A DNA stretch of 64,000 nt, taken from NCBI RefSeq assembly GCF_900102745.1, contig NZ_FMZF01000005.1, forward strand, positions 1-64,000, in the 5' to 3' direction. Source of the DNA: Geodermatophilus telluris (GTDB lineage Bacteria; Actinomycetota; Actinomycetes; Mycobacteriales; Geodermatophilaceae). How positions within the stretch are numbered: the first letter of the stretch is position 1; every line of letters begins with the position of its first letter. Below are positions 21,322 to 29,037 of the stretch, piece after piece. The position numbers were made by a program, and so were the translations under genes. Under the pieces are notes generated by a model that had not been told where the DNA came from, did no database searches, and saw only the letters and a program-made list of their open reading frames with translations.

Positions 21322-21921
21322 TCAGGCCGTCGGGGTCTGCCCCTCGGCGGCCCGCTCGGCCTTGGCCTGGCGGCGGGCGCCGTCGGTCGCAGCCTGGTTC
21401 CGGTGCGGGGCGATCACCATGACCATGTTCCGGCCGTCCTGCTTGGGGTTGGACTCCACGACCCCCAGCTCGGAGACGTCCTGGGCCAGCCGCTGCAGGA
21501 GCCGGTAGCCCATCTCGGGTCGCGACTGCTCGCGCCCGCGGAACATCACGGTGATCTTGACCTTGTCGCCGCCCTTGAGGAAGCGCTCGACGTGGCCCTT
21601 CTTGGTCTCGTAGTCGTGCGGGTCGATCTTCAGGCGCAGCCGCATCTCCTTGATGACGGTGAGCGCCTGGTTCCGCCGGGCCTCGCGGGCCTTCTGGGCG
21701 GACTCGTACTTGAACTTCCCGTAGTCCATCAGCTTGACGACCGGCGGACGGGCCATCGGCGCGACCTCGACGAGGTCCAGCTCGGAGTCCTGCGCCAGGC
21801 GCAGCGCCTCGCCGATCGGCACGATGCCGACCTGCTCGCCCTCGGGGCCGACCAGGCGGACCTCGGGGACGCGGATACGGTCGTTGATACGGGGCTCGGT
21901 GATGGCCTCTCCTCTGCTCAT
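21322..21921 (-). CDS. infC: Translation initiation factor IF-3
   Basis: Binds the 30S subunit and discriminates start codons. The sequence is clear: [40 protein letters not shown], the linker [17 protein letters not shown], and [20 protein letters not shown]. The frame can open at ATG 21921 (199 residues), but that ATG has no ribosome binding site. The real start is probably ATC at 21903, five bases after AGGAG within AGAGGAGAGG, giving ITEPRIND; the span shown is the outer limit. Non-AUG infC starts allow IF-3 to repress its own synthesis in other bacteria. Confidence 0.96.
   Translation of the reverse strand: MSRGEAITEPRINDRIRVPEVRLVGPEGEQVGIVPIGEALRLAQDSELDLVEVAPMARPPVVKLMDYGKFKYESAQKAREARRNQALTVIKEMRLRLKIDPHDYETKKGHVERFLKGGDKVKITVMFRGREQSRPEMGYRLLQRLAQDVSELGVVESNPKQDGRNMVMVIAPHRNQAATDGARRQAKAERAAEGQTPTA
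21906..21915 (-). promoter_or_regulatory. Strong Shine-Dalgarno pointing to a non-canonical ATC start of infC
   Basis: Minus-strand AGAGGAGAGG is complementary to the 16S 3' end and is followed by CC and then ATC ACC GAG CCC at 21903. The position matches where IF-3 proteins of other actinobacteria begin (I[11 protein letters not shown]). This SD decides the start in favour of ATC over the upstream ATG, by inference. Confidence 0.6.
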
Positions 21922-21963
21922 TCCACGGGAGGAGCCGCGCCCGACCGGGCACCGGTACGACGC

Positions 21964-22099
21964 GGGCCCCGTGAGCAGGTGCTCACAGGGCCCGTCCGCC
22001 GGTGCGGCACGACCCGGGGGTCGTGCCGGTCGCGGAGCGACGGCCGGGGCCGGCCGTGCTCTCGCTATCCGGGACCTGGGCGCCTCAGCGGCGCCAGGT
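21964..22099 (-). promoter_or_regulatory. Structured leader of infC with four consecutive hairpins
   Basis: Four strong inverted repeats lie in the predicted 5' leader: 22074-22099 (ACCTGG-GCGCC with GGCGC-CAGGT), 22040-22057 (ACGGCCGG/CCGGCCGT), 22005-22028 (CGGCACGACCC/GGGTCGTGCCG) and 21964-21993 (GGGCCC-GTGAGC with GCTCAC-GGGCCC). A long structured leader before infC suggests autogenous control by IF-3 or L20, as known in other bacteria. It does not visibly match a riboswitch class I know. Confidence 0.6.
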
Positions 22100-22184
22100 G
22101 GGAGCGGGCTCCTCTTGGTCAGCGGCCCGGGGCAGGGCCGCTGGAAGGTGGTTCGCGCGCCTCGTGTAGCGGGGAGGCTCGCCC

Positions 22185-22213
22185 ATGCTACAGCGTCGCG
22201 CCCGCCCCGGTCA
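22185..22213 (-). promoter_or_regulatory. Predicted promoter of the infC-rpmI-rplT operon
   Basis: Minus-strand TGACCG (22213-22208), 17 bp, then TAGCAT (22190-22185) resembles an actinobacterial housekeeping promoter with a TAnnnT -10. Transcription would start near 22178, leaving a leader of about 275 nt before the probable ATC start. Confidence 0.5.
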
Positions 22214-22224
22214 TTCCCGGGGGT

Positions 22225-22335
22225 GACGTGCTGGAACGGCCCCGCCGACGTGCTGGAACGGCCCTGGTGACGTGCTGGAACGGCCTCCTCGCAGGGCCCC
22301 GCCGCGAGCGGAGCGAGTGGCGGGGGGCGAGGAGG
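22225..22335 (-). repeat. Composite intergenic repeat: three 22-bp units plus long hairpin
   Basis: GACGTGCTGGAACGGCC occurs three times at an exact 22-bp period (22225, 22247, 22269). It is followed by a hairpin whose arms are 22284-22303 (CCTCCTCGC and CCCCGCC) and 22319-22335 (GGCGGGG and CGAGGAGG), around a loop of GCGAGCGGAGCGAG type. The same 17-mer plus hairpin occurs on the other strand at 58265-58333. Here the hairpin lies just beyond the stop of the PH-domain gene and may terminate it. Confidence 0.85.
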
Positions 22336-22342
22336 TCCTTCT

Positions 22343-22843
22343 TCAGTCGTCGTAGAGCAGCGGCGGCGGCGCGGGCTGCCGGGCCCGGGCGGCCGCGTGC
22401 AGGGCGCGCAGCCCCTCGACGGCGACCGCCGCCCGCTCGCCGTCGACGGCCTGCACGGCCACGACGGCCAGCTCGTCGCCGTTGGTGAGGTCCAGGCTCG
22501 CCCAGGCGGCGCCGCGGTCGAAGCGGACGGCGCGGACGGCCTCCCACGGCAGCTCGGCGCGGCCGAGCAGGTTGCGCACCCGCACGCCGGCGGCGTCGGC
22601 GTCCACCCGGGGGCGGCCGAGCGCGAGGACCCCGGCGCCGAGGAAGAGGCCCAGGCCCGCCATGGCCACCTGGTCGGCCGGGCCGAAGACGACCACGCCG
22701 GTGGATGACTCCGTCAGCAGCAGCGCGACCACGGTCATCGCGGCGACGATCCCCGCGGCGACCAGCGCGCAGGCCAGCCGGAGCCGGCGCGGGACGGCGG
22801 TGACGCGGTCGGGTGCGGCGGGCGGGGTGGGCACGCCCGCCAT
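22343..22843 (-). CDS. PH-domain (bPH-type) membrane protein
   Basis: A 166-residue protein with two predicted membrane helices (about 19-42, [20 protein letters not shown]; and 57-77) followed by a small PH-like domain ([34 protein letters not shown]) of the actinobacterial low-molecular-weight antigen type. ATG 22843. Its role is unknown. A Pro-rich C-terminus ends LLYDD. It is divergent from the MBL hydrolase gene with 62 bp between starts. Confidence 0.75.
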   Translation of the reverse strand: MAGVPTPPAAPDRVTAVPRRLRLACALVAAGIVAAMTVVALLLTESSTGVVVFGPADQVAMAGLGLFLGAGVLALGRPRVDADAAGVRVRNLLGRAELPWEAVRAVRFDRGAAWASLDLTNGDELAVVAVQAVDGERAAVAVEGLRALHAAARARQPAPPPLLYDD

Positions 22844-22905
22844 GGTCCCAGGCCGATCGGGTCCCAGGCCGGTCGTCCCGGGCCGCGGCTGGCAGAGTGC
22901 GGGCC

Positions 22906-23955
22906 GTGGAGGTGACCGGCGCCGCGCAGCGGGCGGCCTGGCAGCAGCGGTCGGTGCCGCCGGTCGAGGCGGTGCGGCCCGGCCTGTGGTCGGTGCCCGT
23001 GCCGATGGGCGGACCGCTGCGCTGGGTGAACGCCTACGTGCTCGAGCTCGCCGGCGGCGGGCTGGGTCTCGTCGACACCGGCTGGGGCGCCGACGAGAGC
23101 TGGGACGCGCTGTGCGCGGGGCTCACCGCGATCGGCGGGGACGTCGCCGACGTGCGCGGCGTGCTGGTCACCCACCTGCACTTCGACCACGTCGGCCTGG
23201 CCCAGCGGGTGCGCGAGGCCTCGGGCGCGTGGGTGGCGATGCACCCGGCCGACGTCGCCGACCTCCGGTCGATGACCGACGCCTCCCCGGAGGAGTCCAC
23301 GGAGCGCGAGGTCGCCTTCCTGGTCTCCCTCGGCGCGCCGGAGGACGACGCGCGCGCCGACGCCGGCACCCCCGAGGAGCGCGCCTCCTGGCGGCGGCTG
23401 GTGCGGCCCGACCGGCTGCTGGAGGACGGCGACCGGGCGGACCTGCCCGGCTGGTCGCTGCGCGCCGTCCACACGCCGGGGCACACCGCCGGCCACCTGT
23501 GCTTCGCCGACGAGGCGACCGGGCTGTTCTTCTCCGGCGACCACGTGCTGCCGCGGATCAGCCCGAACATCTCCACGCACGCCGGTGGCCTGGCCGACCC
23601 GCTGCGCGACTACCTCGGGTCGCTGGAGGCGGTCGCCGGGCGGGAGGTCGAGGAGGTGCTGCCCGGGCACGAGTGGCGCTTCCGCGGGCTGGCCGAGCGG
23701 ACCGGCGAGCTGCGCGCCCACCACGAGCGACGGCTGGCCGAGCTGCTGGCCGCCGTCCGGGAGCACCCGGGCAGCACGCCGTGGGACCTGGCCGCGCACC
23801 TGACCTGGTCGCGCCCGTGGGCGGACTACGAGCGGCGGATGCGGATCTTCGCCGTCACCGAGACCGACGCGCACGTGCGGCTGCTGGCCGGCCGGGGGCT
23901 GGTGGCCGGGGACGGCGGCGCGGTGCCGCGCTGGAGCGCAGCGCGGCTGCGGTGA
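22906..23955 (+). CDS. MBL-fold metallo-hydrolase
   Basis: A 349-residue metallo-beta-lactamase-fold hydrolase with the Zn motif THLHFDHVG, later ligands in HTPGHTAGHL, FFSGDHVLP and LPGHEWRF, and a C-terminal winged-helix-like part (GSTPWDLAAHLTWSRPW) as in LACTB2-like enzymes. The substrate is unknown; thioester or RNA phosphodiester hydrolysis are both known in relatives. GTG at 22906 may be leaderless; GTG 22912 is an alternative. Confidence 0.85.
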   Translation: MEVTGAAQRAAWQQRSVPPVEAVRPGLWSVPVPMGGPLRWVNAYVLELAGGGLGLVDTGWGADESWDALCAGLTAIGGDVADVRGVLVTHLHFDHVGLAQRVREASGAWVAMHPADVADLRSMTDASPEESTEREVAFLVSLGAPEDDARADAGTPEERASWRRLVRPDRLLEDGDRADLPGWSLRAVHTPGHTAGHLCFADEATGLFFSGDHVLPRISPNISTHAGGLADPLRDYLGSLEAVAGREVEEVLPGHEWRFRGLAERTGELRAHHERRLAELLAAVREHPGSTPWDLAAHLTWSRPWADYERRMRIFAVTETDAHVRLLAGRGLVAGDGGAVPRWSAARLR

Positions 23956-24027
23956 CCGGGCACTAGCCTGGGTCCCGCAGGCCGGGGACCTCGAGACGAC
24001 GGGGTCGCCACGGCCGCTGCCCGCGAG

Positions 24028-24765
24028 GTGCCCGTGCGCCAGGACGCCCCCCAACCCATGCCGCTGGCCGACGAGCTGTCGGTCGTCTCCGCCCGCGTGT
24101 CGGGCCTGCTCCTGTCCGAGGAGACCGTGGCCGCCGCGCTCGGCCTGGTCAGCTCGCTCCTGCTCGAGACCGTCCCGGAGGCCGCCGGCGCCGGCGTCAC
24201 CATCGTCGACCGGTCCGGGCGGCGGACGTCCGGGGCGACCGACCCCCGGGTCGAGCGCGCCGACGCGCTGCAGTACGAGCTCGACGAGGGGCCGTGCCTG
24301 GCCGCCGTCGCCGGCCGGACCCTGGTGCGCGTCGAGGACCTGCGCACCGACGGCCGCTGGCCGCGCTGGGCGGCGGCCGCCGTCGACCTGGGGCTGGTGT
24401 CGTGCGCGAGCGCCCCGCTGGTGGCCGGGGACCGTGCACTCGGCGCGCTCAAGGTCTACCGCGGCGGTGCGGGCGGCTTCACCGCCCACGACGCCCGGGT
24501 GCTCACCCTCTCCGCGGCGCAGGCCGCGCTGCTGGTCACCCACGTCACCGCCCGGGAGCGGGCCCGCCGGGCCAGCGACGACCTGCGGCGGGCCGTGGCG
24601 GCCAGGGACGTGGTGAGCACCGCCAAGGGCGTGCTGATGGCCCGGCACGGCATCGGCGAGGAGACGGCACTGGCCATGCTGCTGTCCCGCTCCGGAGGGG
24701 ACGCCGGCACGCTGCGGCAGGCGGCCCGGGCGGTGGTCGACTCGGCCGTCCGCCGGCTGCGCTGA
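24028..24765 (+). CDS. GAF-ANTAR domain protein
   Basis: A 245-residue signalling protein with a GAF sensor (about 30-165: GAGVTIVDRSGRRTSGATD, ALQYELDEGPCLAAVAG, ASAPLVAGDRALGALKVY) and a C-terminal ANTAR RNA-binding domain (RAVAARDVVSTAKGVLMARH, EETALAMLL). ANTAR proteins usually stabilise antiterminator hairpins in target mRNAs. The TGA overlaps the ATG of the phosphatase gene (TGATG), so the pair is translationally coupled and probably works in one pathway. GTG 24028 is chosen; GTG 24034 and ATG 24058 are in frame. Confidence 0.88.
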   Translation: MPVRQDAPQPMPLADELSVVSARVSGLLLSEETVAAALGLVSSLLLETVPEAAGAGVTIVDRSGRRTSGATDPRVERADALQYELDEGPCLAAVAGRTLVRVEDLRTDGRWPRWAAAAVDLGLVSCASAPLVAGDRALGALKVYRGGAGGFTAHDARVLTLSAAQAALLVTHVTARERARRASDDLRRAVAARDVVSTAKGVLMARHGIGEETALAMLLSRSGGDAGTLRQAARAVVDSAVRRLR

Positions 24766-26213
24766 TGACGCGGCCCGTCGACGGCCCCGCCGAGGAGCGG
24801 CGGGCCCTGCTGCGGGCCGCGTTCGGGTACGCCGACCTCACCCTCGAGCAGCTGTGGCTGCGGTACTTCGAGCTGGGGGGCGACGCCGACCTGTTCGACC
24901 TGGAGACGCACCTCGACGGGCTGGCGTGCCTGCCGGACGTCGACGGCGACCTGCTGGCGGTCGCGGTCAACGAGCGGCTCGACGAGCTCTCCGCGGCCCG
25001 CCGGGTGCCCTTCTCGCGTCCGCTGCGCCCGCCGCGGCCCACCGCCGGGCCGCTGGCCGCCCTGGTGCAGCTGCTCGAGGCCGCCCGGACCGCGCCCCCG
25101 GACCGGCTGGCGCCGCTCGCCGCCAAGGCCGGCCGGGCCCTCGGCGTCGACGTCGCCGTGCACGTCGTCGACCACGAGCAGCGCTCGCTGGTCCGGCTCC
25201 CCCACGGCCGGGCGTGCAGCGAGCCGATCGCCGTCGACGGCACGCTGCCCGGCCGCGTCTTCCAGTCCGGCCGGCTGCTGCCCTCGGAGGCCGGCGGTGT
25301 CCCCCGCCTGTGGCTGCCGCTGCTCGACGGCGCCGACCGCGTGGGCGTGCTCGAGGTGCGCACGGCGAGGGCCCGCGACCTCGAGGACCCCACCCTGCGG
25401 GAGCAGTGCGGGTGGCTGGCCGCGATGATCGCCCACCTGGTGGTCTCGCTGGGGCTCCACGGCGACGCCGTGGAGCGCACCCGGCGCGGCCGCCCGCGGT
25501 CGCCGTCGGCCGAGCTGGTCTGGCAGCAGCTGCCGCCGCTCACCGCCGCGACCGACGACTTCGTCCTGGCCGGCCTGCTGGAGCCGAGCGCGGACGTCGG
25601 CGGGGACGCCTTCGACTACGCCCTCGGCGAGGACACGGTGTGGATGACCGTCCTCGACGCCATGGGACACGGTCTGGGCGCCGGGCTGATGACCGCCGCC
25701 ACGCTCGCCACCGCCCGCAGCGCCCGGCGGGACGGGCGCGGCATCCACGACCAGGCCCGCGCGATCGACGAGGTGGTCGCCGCCACGTTCCCCGGCAGCG
25801 CCTTCGTCACCGGCGTGCTGGCCGAGCTGGACGTGGCCTCGGGGCGGCTGCGCTACGTCCGGGCCGGGCACCCGCCGCCGCTGCTGCTGCGCGACGGGCG
25901 GGTGGTCAAGGAGCTCAGCGGCAGCGGGCGGGTGCCCTTCGGGCTGGCGACCGCCGGCTTCGCGGTGGCCGAGGAGGTGCTCGAGCCCGGGGACTGGCTG
26001 GTCCTCTACACCGACGGCATCACCGAGGCGCGGGACTCCGCCGGGCGGTGGTTCGGCGAGCAGCGGCTGGTCGAGTTCCTGACCCGGGCGGCGGCGGCCG
26101 GGCAGCCGCCGCCGGAGACGGTCCGCCGGCTGGTGCACGCCGTCCTCGAGCACCAGGACGGCGTGCTCCAGGACGACGCGAGCATCCTCGTCGCCTCGTG
26201 GGCCGCCCGCTGA
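24765..26213 (+). CDS. GAF / PP2C-type (SpoIIE) serine phosphatase
   Basis: A 482-residue cytosolic protein. About 1-85 is a helical N-terminus (LEQLWLRYFELGGDADLF), 90-230 is a GAF-like domain (LGVDVAVHVVDHEQRSLV), and 255-480 is a SpoIIE/PP2C phosphatase with the metal motifs VGGDAFDYAL (about 278) and LDAMGHGLGAGLM (about 298), then LVLYTDGITEARD and DDASILVA. Such RsbU-like phosphatases usually act on anti-sigma antagonists. No kinase or antagonist gene is adjacent; the coupled partner is the ANTAR protein. Confidence 0.9.
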   Translation: MTRPVDGPAEERRALLRAAFGYADLTLEQLWLRYFELGGDADLFDLETHLDGLACLPDVDGDLLAVAVNERLDELSAARRVPFSRPLRPPRPTAGPLAALVQLLEAARTAPPDRLAPLAAKAGRALGVDVAVHVVDHEQRSLVRLPHGRACSEPIAVDGTLPGRVFQSGRLLPSEAGGVPRLWLPLLDGADRVGVLEVRTARARDLEDPTLREQCGWLAAMIAHLVVSLGLHGDAVERTRRGRPRSPSAELVWQQLPPLTAATDDFVLAGLLEPSADVGGDAFDYALGEDTVWMTVLDAMGHGLGAGLMTAATLATARSARRDGRGIHDQARAIDEVVAATFPGSAFVTGVLAELDVASGRLRYVRAGHPPPLLLRDGRVVKELSGSGRVPFGLATAGFAVAEEVLEPGDWLVLYTDGITEARDSAGRWFGEQRLVEFLTRAAAAGQPPPETVRRLVHAVLEHQDGVLQDDASILVASWAAR

Positions 26214-26237
26214 CCCCGGGGCCACCCGCGCGGGCAC

Positions 26238-26253
26238 GTCACACGCCCGCAAC
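26238..26253 (+). promoter_or_regulatory. GlnR-like half-box upstream of nnaR
   Basis: GTCAC-ACGCCC-GCAAC matches the a-n6-b arrangement (GTnAC-n6-GnAAC) of actinobacterial GlnR sites, with one mismatch in the b part. It ends 22 nt before the GTG start. Related sites precede narK and nasA. The second half of a full four-part box is not evident. Confidence 0.45.
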
Positions 26254-26275
26254 GACCGTCGCGGACGATGGGGAC

Positions 26276-27409
26276 GTGCCCTCCTCCCCCGCCGTCCCTC
26301 CCTGCGACGAGGCCGCCGGGCCGGCCCCGCTGGCCGGCTACACGGTGGCCGTCACCGCCGCCCGGCGCCGGGAGGAGCTCGGCGCGCTGCTCGACCGGCG
26401 GGGCGCCCGCGTCGTCTACGCGCCGGCGATCCGGATCGTGCCGCTGGCCGACGACGCGGAGCTGGTCGCGGCCACCGAGGCGGTGCTGGCCGCGCCGGTC
26501 GACCTCGTCGTGGCCACCACCGGCGTCGGGTTCCGCGGGTGGCTCGAGGCCGCCGAGGCGTGGGACCTGCCGCTGGTCGGGCACCTGCGCGGTGCCCGGG
26601 TGCTGGCCCGCGGCCCCAAGGCGCGCGGCGCCATCCGCGGCGGCGGGCTGGTGGACGCGTGGTCGCCGCCGTCGGAGTCGTCGGCGGAGGTGCTCGAGCA
26701 CCTGCTGTCGGGGGCCGAGGGGCCGCTGGCCGGGCGGCGCGTGGCCGTGCAGCTGCACGGCGACCCGCTGCCGGAGTTCGTCGCCGCGCTGCGCGCCACC
26801 GGCGCCGACGTGCTGACCGTGCCGGTGTACCGGTGGGTGCTGCCCGAGGACGTCGGCCCGCTGCGCCGGCTGGTCGGCTCGGTGGCGGCCGGGGCGGTGG
26901 ACGCGGTGACCTTCACCAGCGCCCCGGCGGCGGCCAGCCTCCTGTCGGAGGCGCGCGGGCTGGGGCTGCACGCCGACGTGGTGGCCGCGCTGACCGGGCC
27001 GGTGCTGCCCGTGGCGGTGGGCCCGGTGACGGCGGCGCCGCTGGAGGCGGCCGGGATCCGCACCGTGCAGCCGGAGCGGTCCCGGCTGGGGGCGCTGGCC
27101 CGCGAGGTGGTGGCCCGGCTGCCCGAGCGCGGCCCGGTGCTGGCGGTGGGCGGGGCGACGCTGCAGGTGCGGGGGCACGCGGCGGTGCTCGACGGCCGGC
27201 TGGTCGAGCTGCCGCCGGGCCCGATCGCGGTGCTGCGGGCGCTGGCGGCCCGGCCCGGGGTCGTCGTCGCCAAGGCCGACCTGGTGGGCGGGCTGCCCGG
27301 CGGCGGGGACGCCCACGCCGTCGAGATGGCGGTGACCCGGCTGCGCGCCGCGCTCGGGCCCGGGGTGGTCGAGACCGTGGTCAAGCGCGGGTACCGCCTC
27401 GCGGCCTGA
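26276..27409 (+). CDS. nnaR: NnaR-like nitrate/nitrite assimilation regulator (HemD fused to winged helix)
   Basis: A 377-residue fusion. About 1-265 is a uroporphyrinogen-III synthase-like domain (AGYTVAVTAARRREELGALL, VATTGVGFRGWLE, TFTSAPAAASLL). About 285-377 is an OmpR-type winged helix (PGVVVAKADLVGGLPG, AVEMAVTRLRAALG, VVKRGYRLAA). This architecture is that of NnaR, which works with GlnR to activate narK, nirB and nas genes in Streptomyces and Mycobacterium. The neighbours here are narK, nirBD and nasA. GTG 26276. Whether the HemD part retains synthase activity cannot be judged. Confidence 0.88.
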   Translation: MPSSPAVPPCDEAAGPAPLAGYTVAVTAARRREELGALLDRRGARVVYAPAIRIVPLADDAELVAATEAVLAAPVDLVVATTGVGFRGWLEAAEAWDLPLVGHLRGARVLARGPKARGAIRGGGLVDAWSPPSESSAEVLEHLLSGAEGPLAGRRVAVQLHGDPLPEFVAALRATGADVLTVPVYRWVLPEDVGPLRRLVGSVAAGAVDAVTFTSAPAAASLLSEARGLGLHADVVAALTGPVLPVAVGPVTAAPLEAAGIRTVQPERSRLGALAREVVARLPERGPVLAVGGATLQVRGHAAVLDGRLVELPPGPIAVLRALAARPGVVVAKADLVGGLPGGGDAHAVEMAVTRLRAALGPGVVETVVKRGYRLAA

Positions 27410-27414
27410 CCGCC

Positions 27415-27453
27415 GGTGCACGTCCGCGGAGGTGCCCGGTGCACGTCCGCGGA
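27415..27453. repeat. Pair of 16-bp direct repeats at 23-bp period (nnaR/narK convergent gap)
   Basis: GGTGCACGTCCGCGGA occurs at 27415-27430 and 27438-27453. The TCCGCGGA core is palindromic, extending to CGTCCGCGGACG in the second copy. The same pair with the same 23-bp period lies between arr and nirD at 31354-31391. Both pairs separate convergent genes, so a bidirectional terminator-like role is possible. Confidence 0.85.
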
Positions 27454-27462
27454 CGCGCACCC

Positions 27463-28890
27463 TCACACGCCGGCCGAGCGGGCGCCCGGGCGCAGGTAGA
27501 CCGCCCAGGTGAGCAGGACGCAGGCGGCGTAGAAGGCGATGAACACCAGGTAGGCCGCCTCCCCGCTGCCGGTGGTGAGGAACGACTGGCGGAACGCCAG
27601 GTTCACCAGCACCCCGCCGAAGGCGCCGACCGCGCCGGCGATGCCGATGAGCGCCCCCGACATCCGCAGCGCGTGCCGGTCGGCGGTGGCGCCGTCCACA
27701 CCGGCCGCGACGGCCCGCCGCGCCCGGGTGCGGAAGACCGCCGGGATCATCGTGTAGGTCGAGCCGTTGCCCAGGCCGCTGAGCACGAACAGCAGCACGA
27801 ACCCGGCGAGGAACAGCGGCAGCGACCCCGCCCGGCTGGCGGCGAACACGAGCCCGGCGCCGGCGGCCATCGCGACGAAGGCCCAGCAGGTGATCCGGGC
27901 GCCGCCGAGGCGGTCGGCCAGCGAGCCGCCGAGCGGGCGGGCCAGGCTGCCCAGCAGCGGGCCCAGCCAGGTCAGCGACGCCGCGGCCAGCGGGGTGGCG
28001 AAGTCCTGCGCGAACTGGTTCTGCAGCACCTGGCCGAAGGCGAACCCGAAGCCGATGAACGAGCCGAAGGTGCCGACGTAGAGGAACGAGACCACGTAGG
28101 TGTGCGGCTCGCGGGTGGCCTCGCGGAGGGCCCGCGGCTGGTTGCGCGCCGTCGCCAGGTCGTCCATCACCCAGGCCGCGCCGACGGCGGCCACGACGAC
28201 CAGCGGCAGGTACACGGCCAGCACGACCCGGGGGTGCTCGGCGCCGGCGGTGGCCAGGACCAACAGGCCGACGAACTGCACGACGGGGACGCCGAGGTTC
28301 CCGCCGCCGGCGTTGACGCCCAGCGCCCAGCCCTTGAGCCGGTCGGGGTAGAAGGCGTTGATGTTGGCCATCGAGCTGGCGAAGTTGCCCCCGCCCACCC
28401 CCGCCAGGCAGGAGACGACCAGCAGCGTGGTGTAGGAGACGCCGGGCTCGAGGACGACGGCGGTGGCGAGCGCCGGCACCAGCAGCAGGGCGGCGCTCAC
28501 GACCGTCCAGGTGCGGCCGCCGAACCGGGCCACGGCGAAGGTGTAGGGCAGCCGGACGAACGCGCCCAGCGCCGTCGGCAGGGTGGTGAGCAGGAACTTG
28601 CCGGCCGGGTCGATGCCGTACACGGCCTCCGGCAGGAACAGCACGAGGACCGACCACAGGCTCCAGATCGAGAAGCCGACGTGCTCGGAGAACACCGAGA
28701 AGACCAGGTTGCGGCGGGCGACCCGCCGGCCGGTCGACTCCCAGAACGCGGGGTCCTCGGGGCGCCAGTCGTCGATCCAGCGGCCGCGGCGCGGCCGGGT
28801 GGGCGGTGCGGCGGTGGGTGGTGCGGTGGTGGGTGGTGCGGCGGTGGGTGCTGCGGCGGTGGGTGCTGCGGTGCGGGTGGGGGCGGCCAT
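27463..28890 (-). CDS. narK: NarK-type nitrate/nitrite MFS transporter
   Basis: A 475-residue major facilitator with twelve predicted membrane helices. Family features: FSEHVGFSIWSLWSVLVLFL, VRLPYTFAVARFGGRTWT, the nitrate signature region GVGGGNFASSMANINAFYPD, LGVNAGGGNLGVP, and RPLGGSLADRLGGARI. It should import nitrate for NasA. The first 32 residues are an unusual Ala/Pro/Thr repeat encoded by five 15-bp DNA repeats. ATG 28890. Divergent from the unknown gene at 29038, convergent with nnaR. Confidence 0.93.
   Translation of the reverse strand: MAAPTRTAAPTAAAPTAAPPTTAPPTAAPPTRPRRGRWIDDWRPEDPAFWESTGRRVARRNLVFSVFSEHVGFSIWSLWSVLVLFLPEAVYGIDPAGKFLLTTLPTALGAFVRLPYTFAVARFGGRTWTVVSAALLLVPALATAVVLEPGVSYTTLLVVSCLAGVGGGNFASSMANINAFYPDRLKGWALGVNAGGGNLGVPVVQFVGLLVLATAGAEHPRVVLAVYLPLVVVAAVGAAWVMDDLATARNQPRALREATREPHTYVVSFLYVGTFGSFIGFGFAFGQVLQNQFAQDFATPLAAASLTWLGPLLGSLARPLGGSLADRLGGARITCWAFVAMAAGAGLVFAASRAGSLPLFLAGFVLLFVLSGLGNGSTYTMIPAVFRTRARRAVAAGVDGATADRHALRMSGALIGIAGAVGAFGGVLVNLAFRQSFLTTGSGEAAYLVFIAFYAACVLLTWAVYLRPGARSAGV
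28805..28879 (-). repeat. Five tandem 15-bp repeats inside the narK N-terminus
   Basis: Units of GGTGCGGCGGTGGGT type run 28805-28819, 28820-28834, 28835-28849, 28850-28864 and 28865-28879 (last degenerate). In the narK frame they encode pentapeptides such as TAAPP and TTAPP. A 15-bp period keeps the frame, so copy-number change would alter only tail length. Confidence 0.9.
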
Positions 28891-28914
28891 GGACCAGCAG
28901 CGTCGAGGGCCGCG

Positions 28915-28930
28915 GTTTCCCCGCCGTCGC
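28915..28930 (-). promoter_or_regulatory. GlnR-like half-box upstream of narK
   Basis: Read on the minus strand: GCGAC-GGCGGG-GAAAC, an a-n6-b GlnR-type site with one mismatch, followed by CGCGGCC. Its last base lies 24 nt before the narK ATG. A similar site (GTGGC-GGTCGG-GAAAC, then CCGGCC) lies at exactly the same distance from the nasA start. Confidence 0.5.
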
Positions 28931-29037
28931 CTGCGGGCGCACCCCGTGTTCCGTTGTGCGCACCGGCCCTGCCCCGCTGTGGTGAGGGTCCCGGCCACCG
29001 GCCGACAGGACCGGGCGGGAACGACGATGATCAGTGC

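Noticed and set aside
22088-22187. A 33-codon upstream ORF ([10 protein letters not shown]...) in the infC leader
   Set aside because: Its ATG overlaps the predicted -10 box, so it would lie upstream of the transcript start, and it has no ribosome binding site.
22225-22285. Three 17-mers at 22-bp period considered as a CRISPR remnant
   Set aside because: The spacers are only about 5 bp, there are no cas genes, and the same 17-mer recurs next to an identical hairpin elsewhere, so it is a different repeat type.
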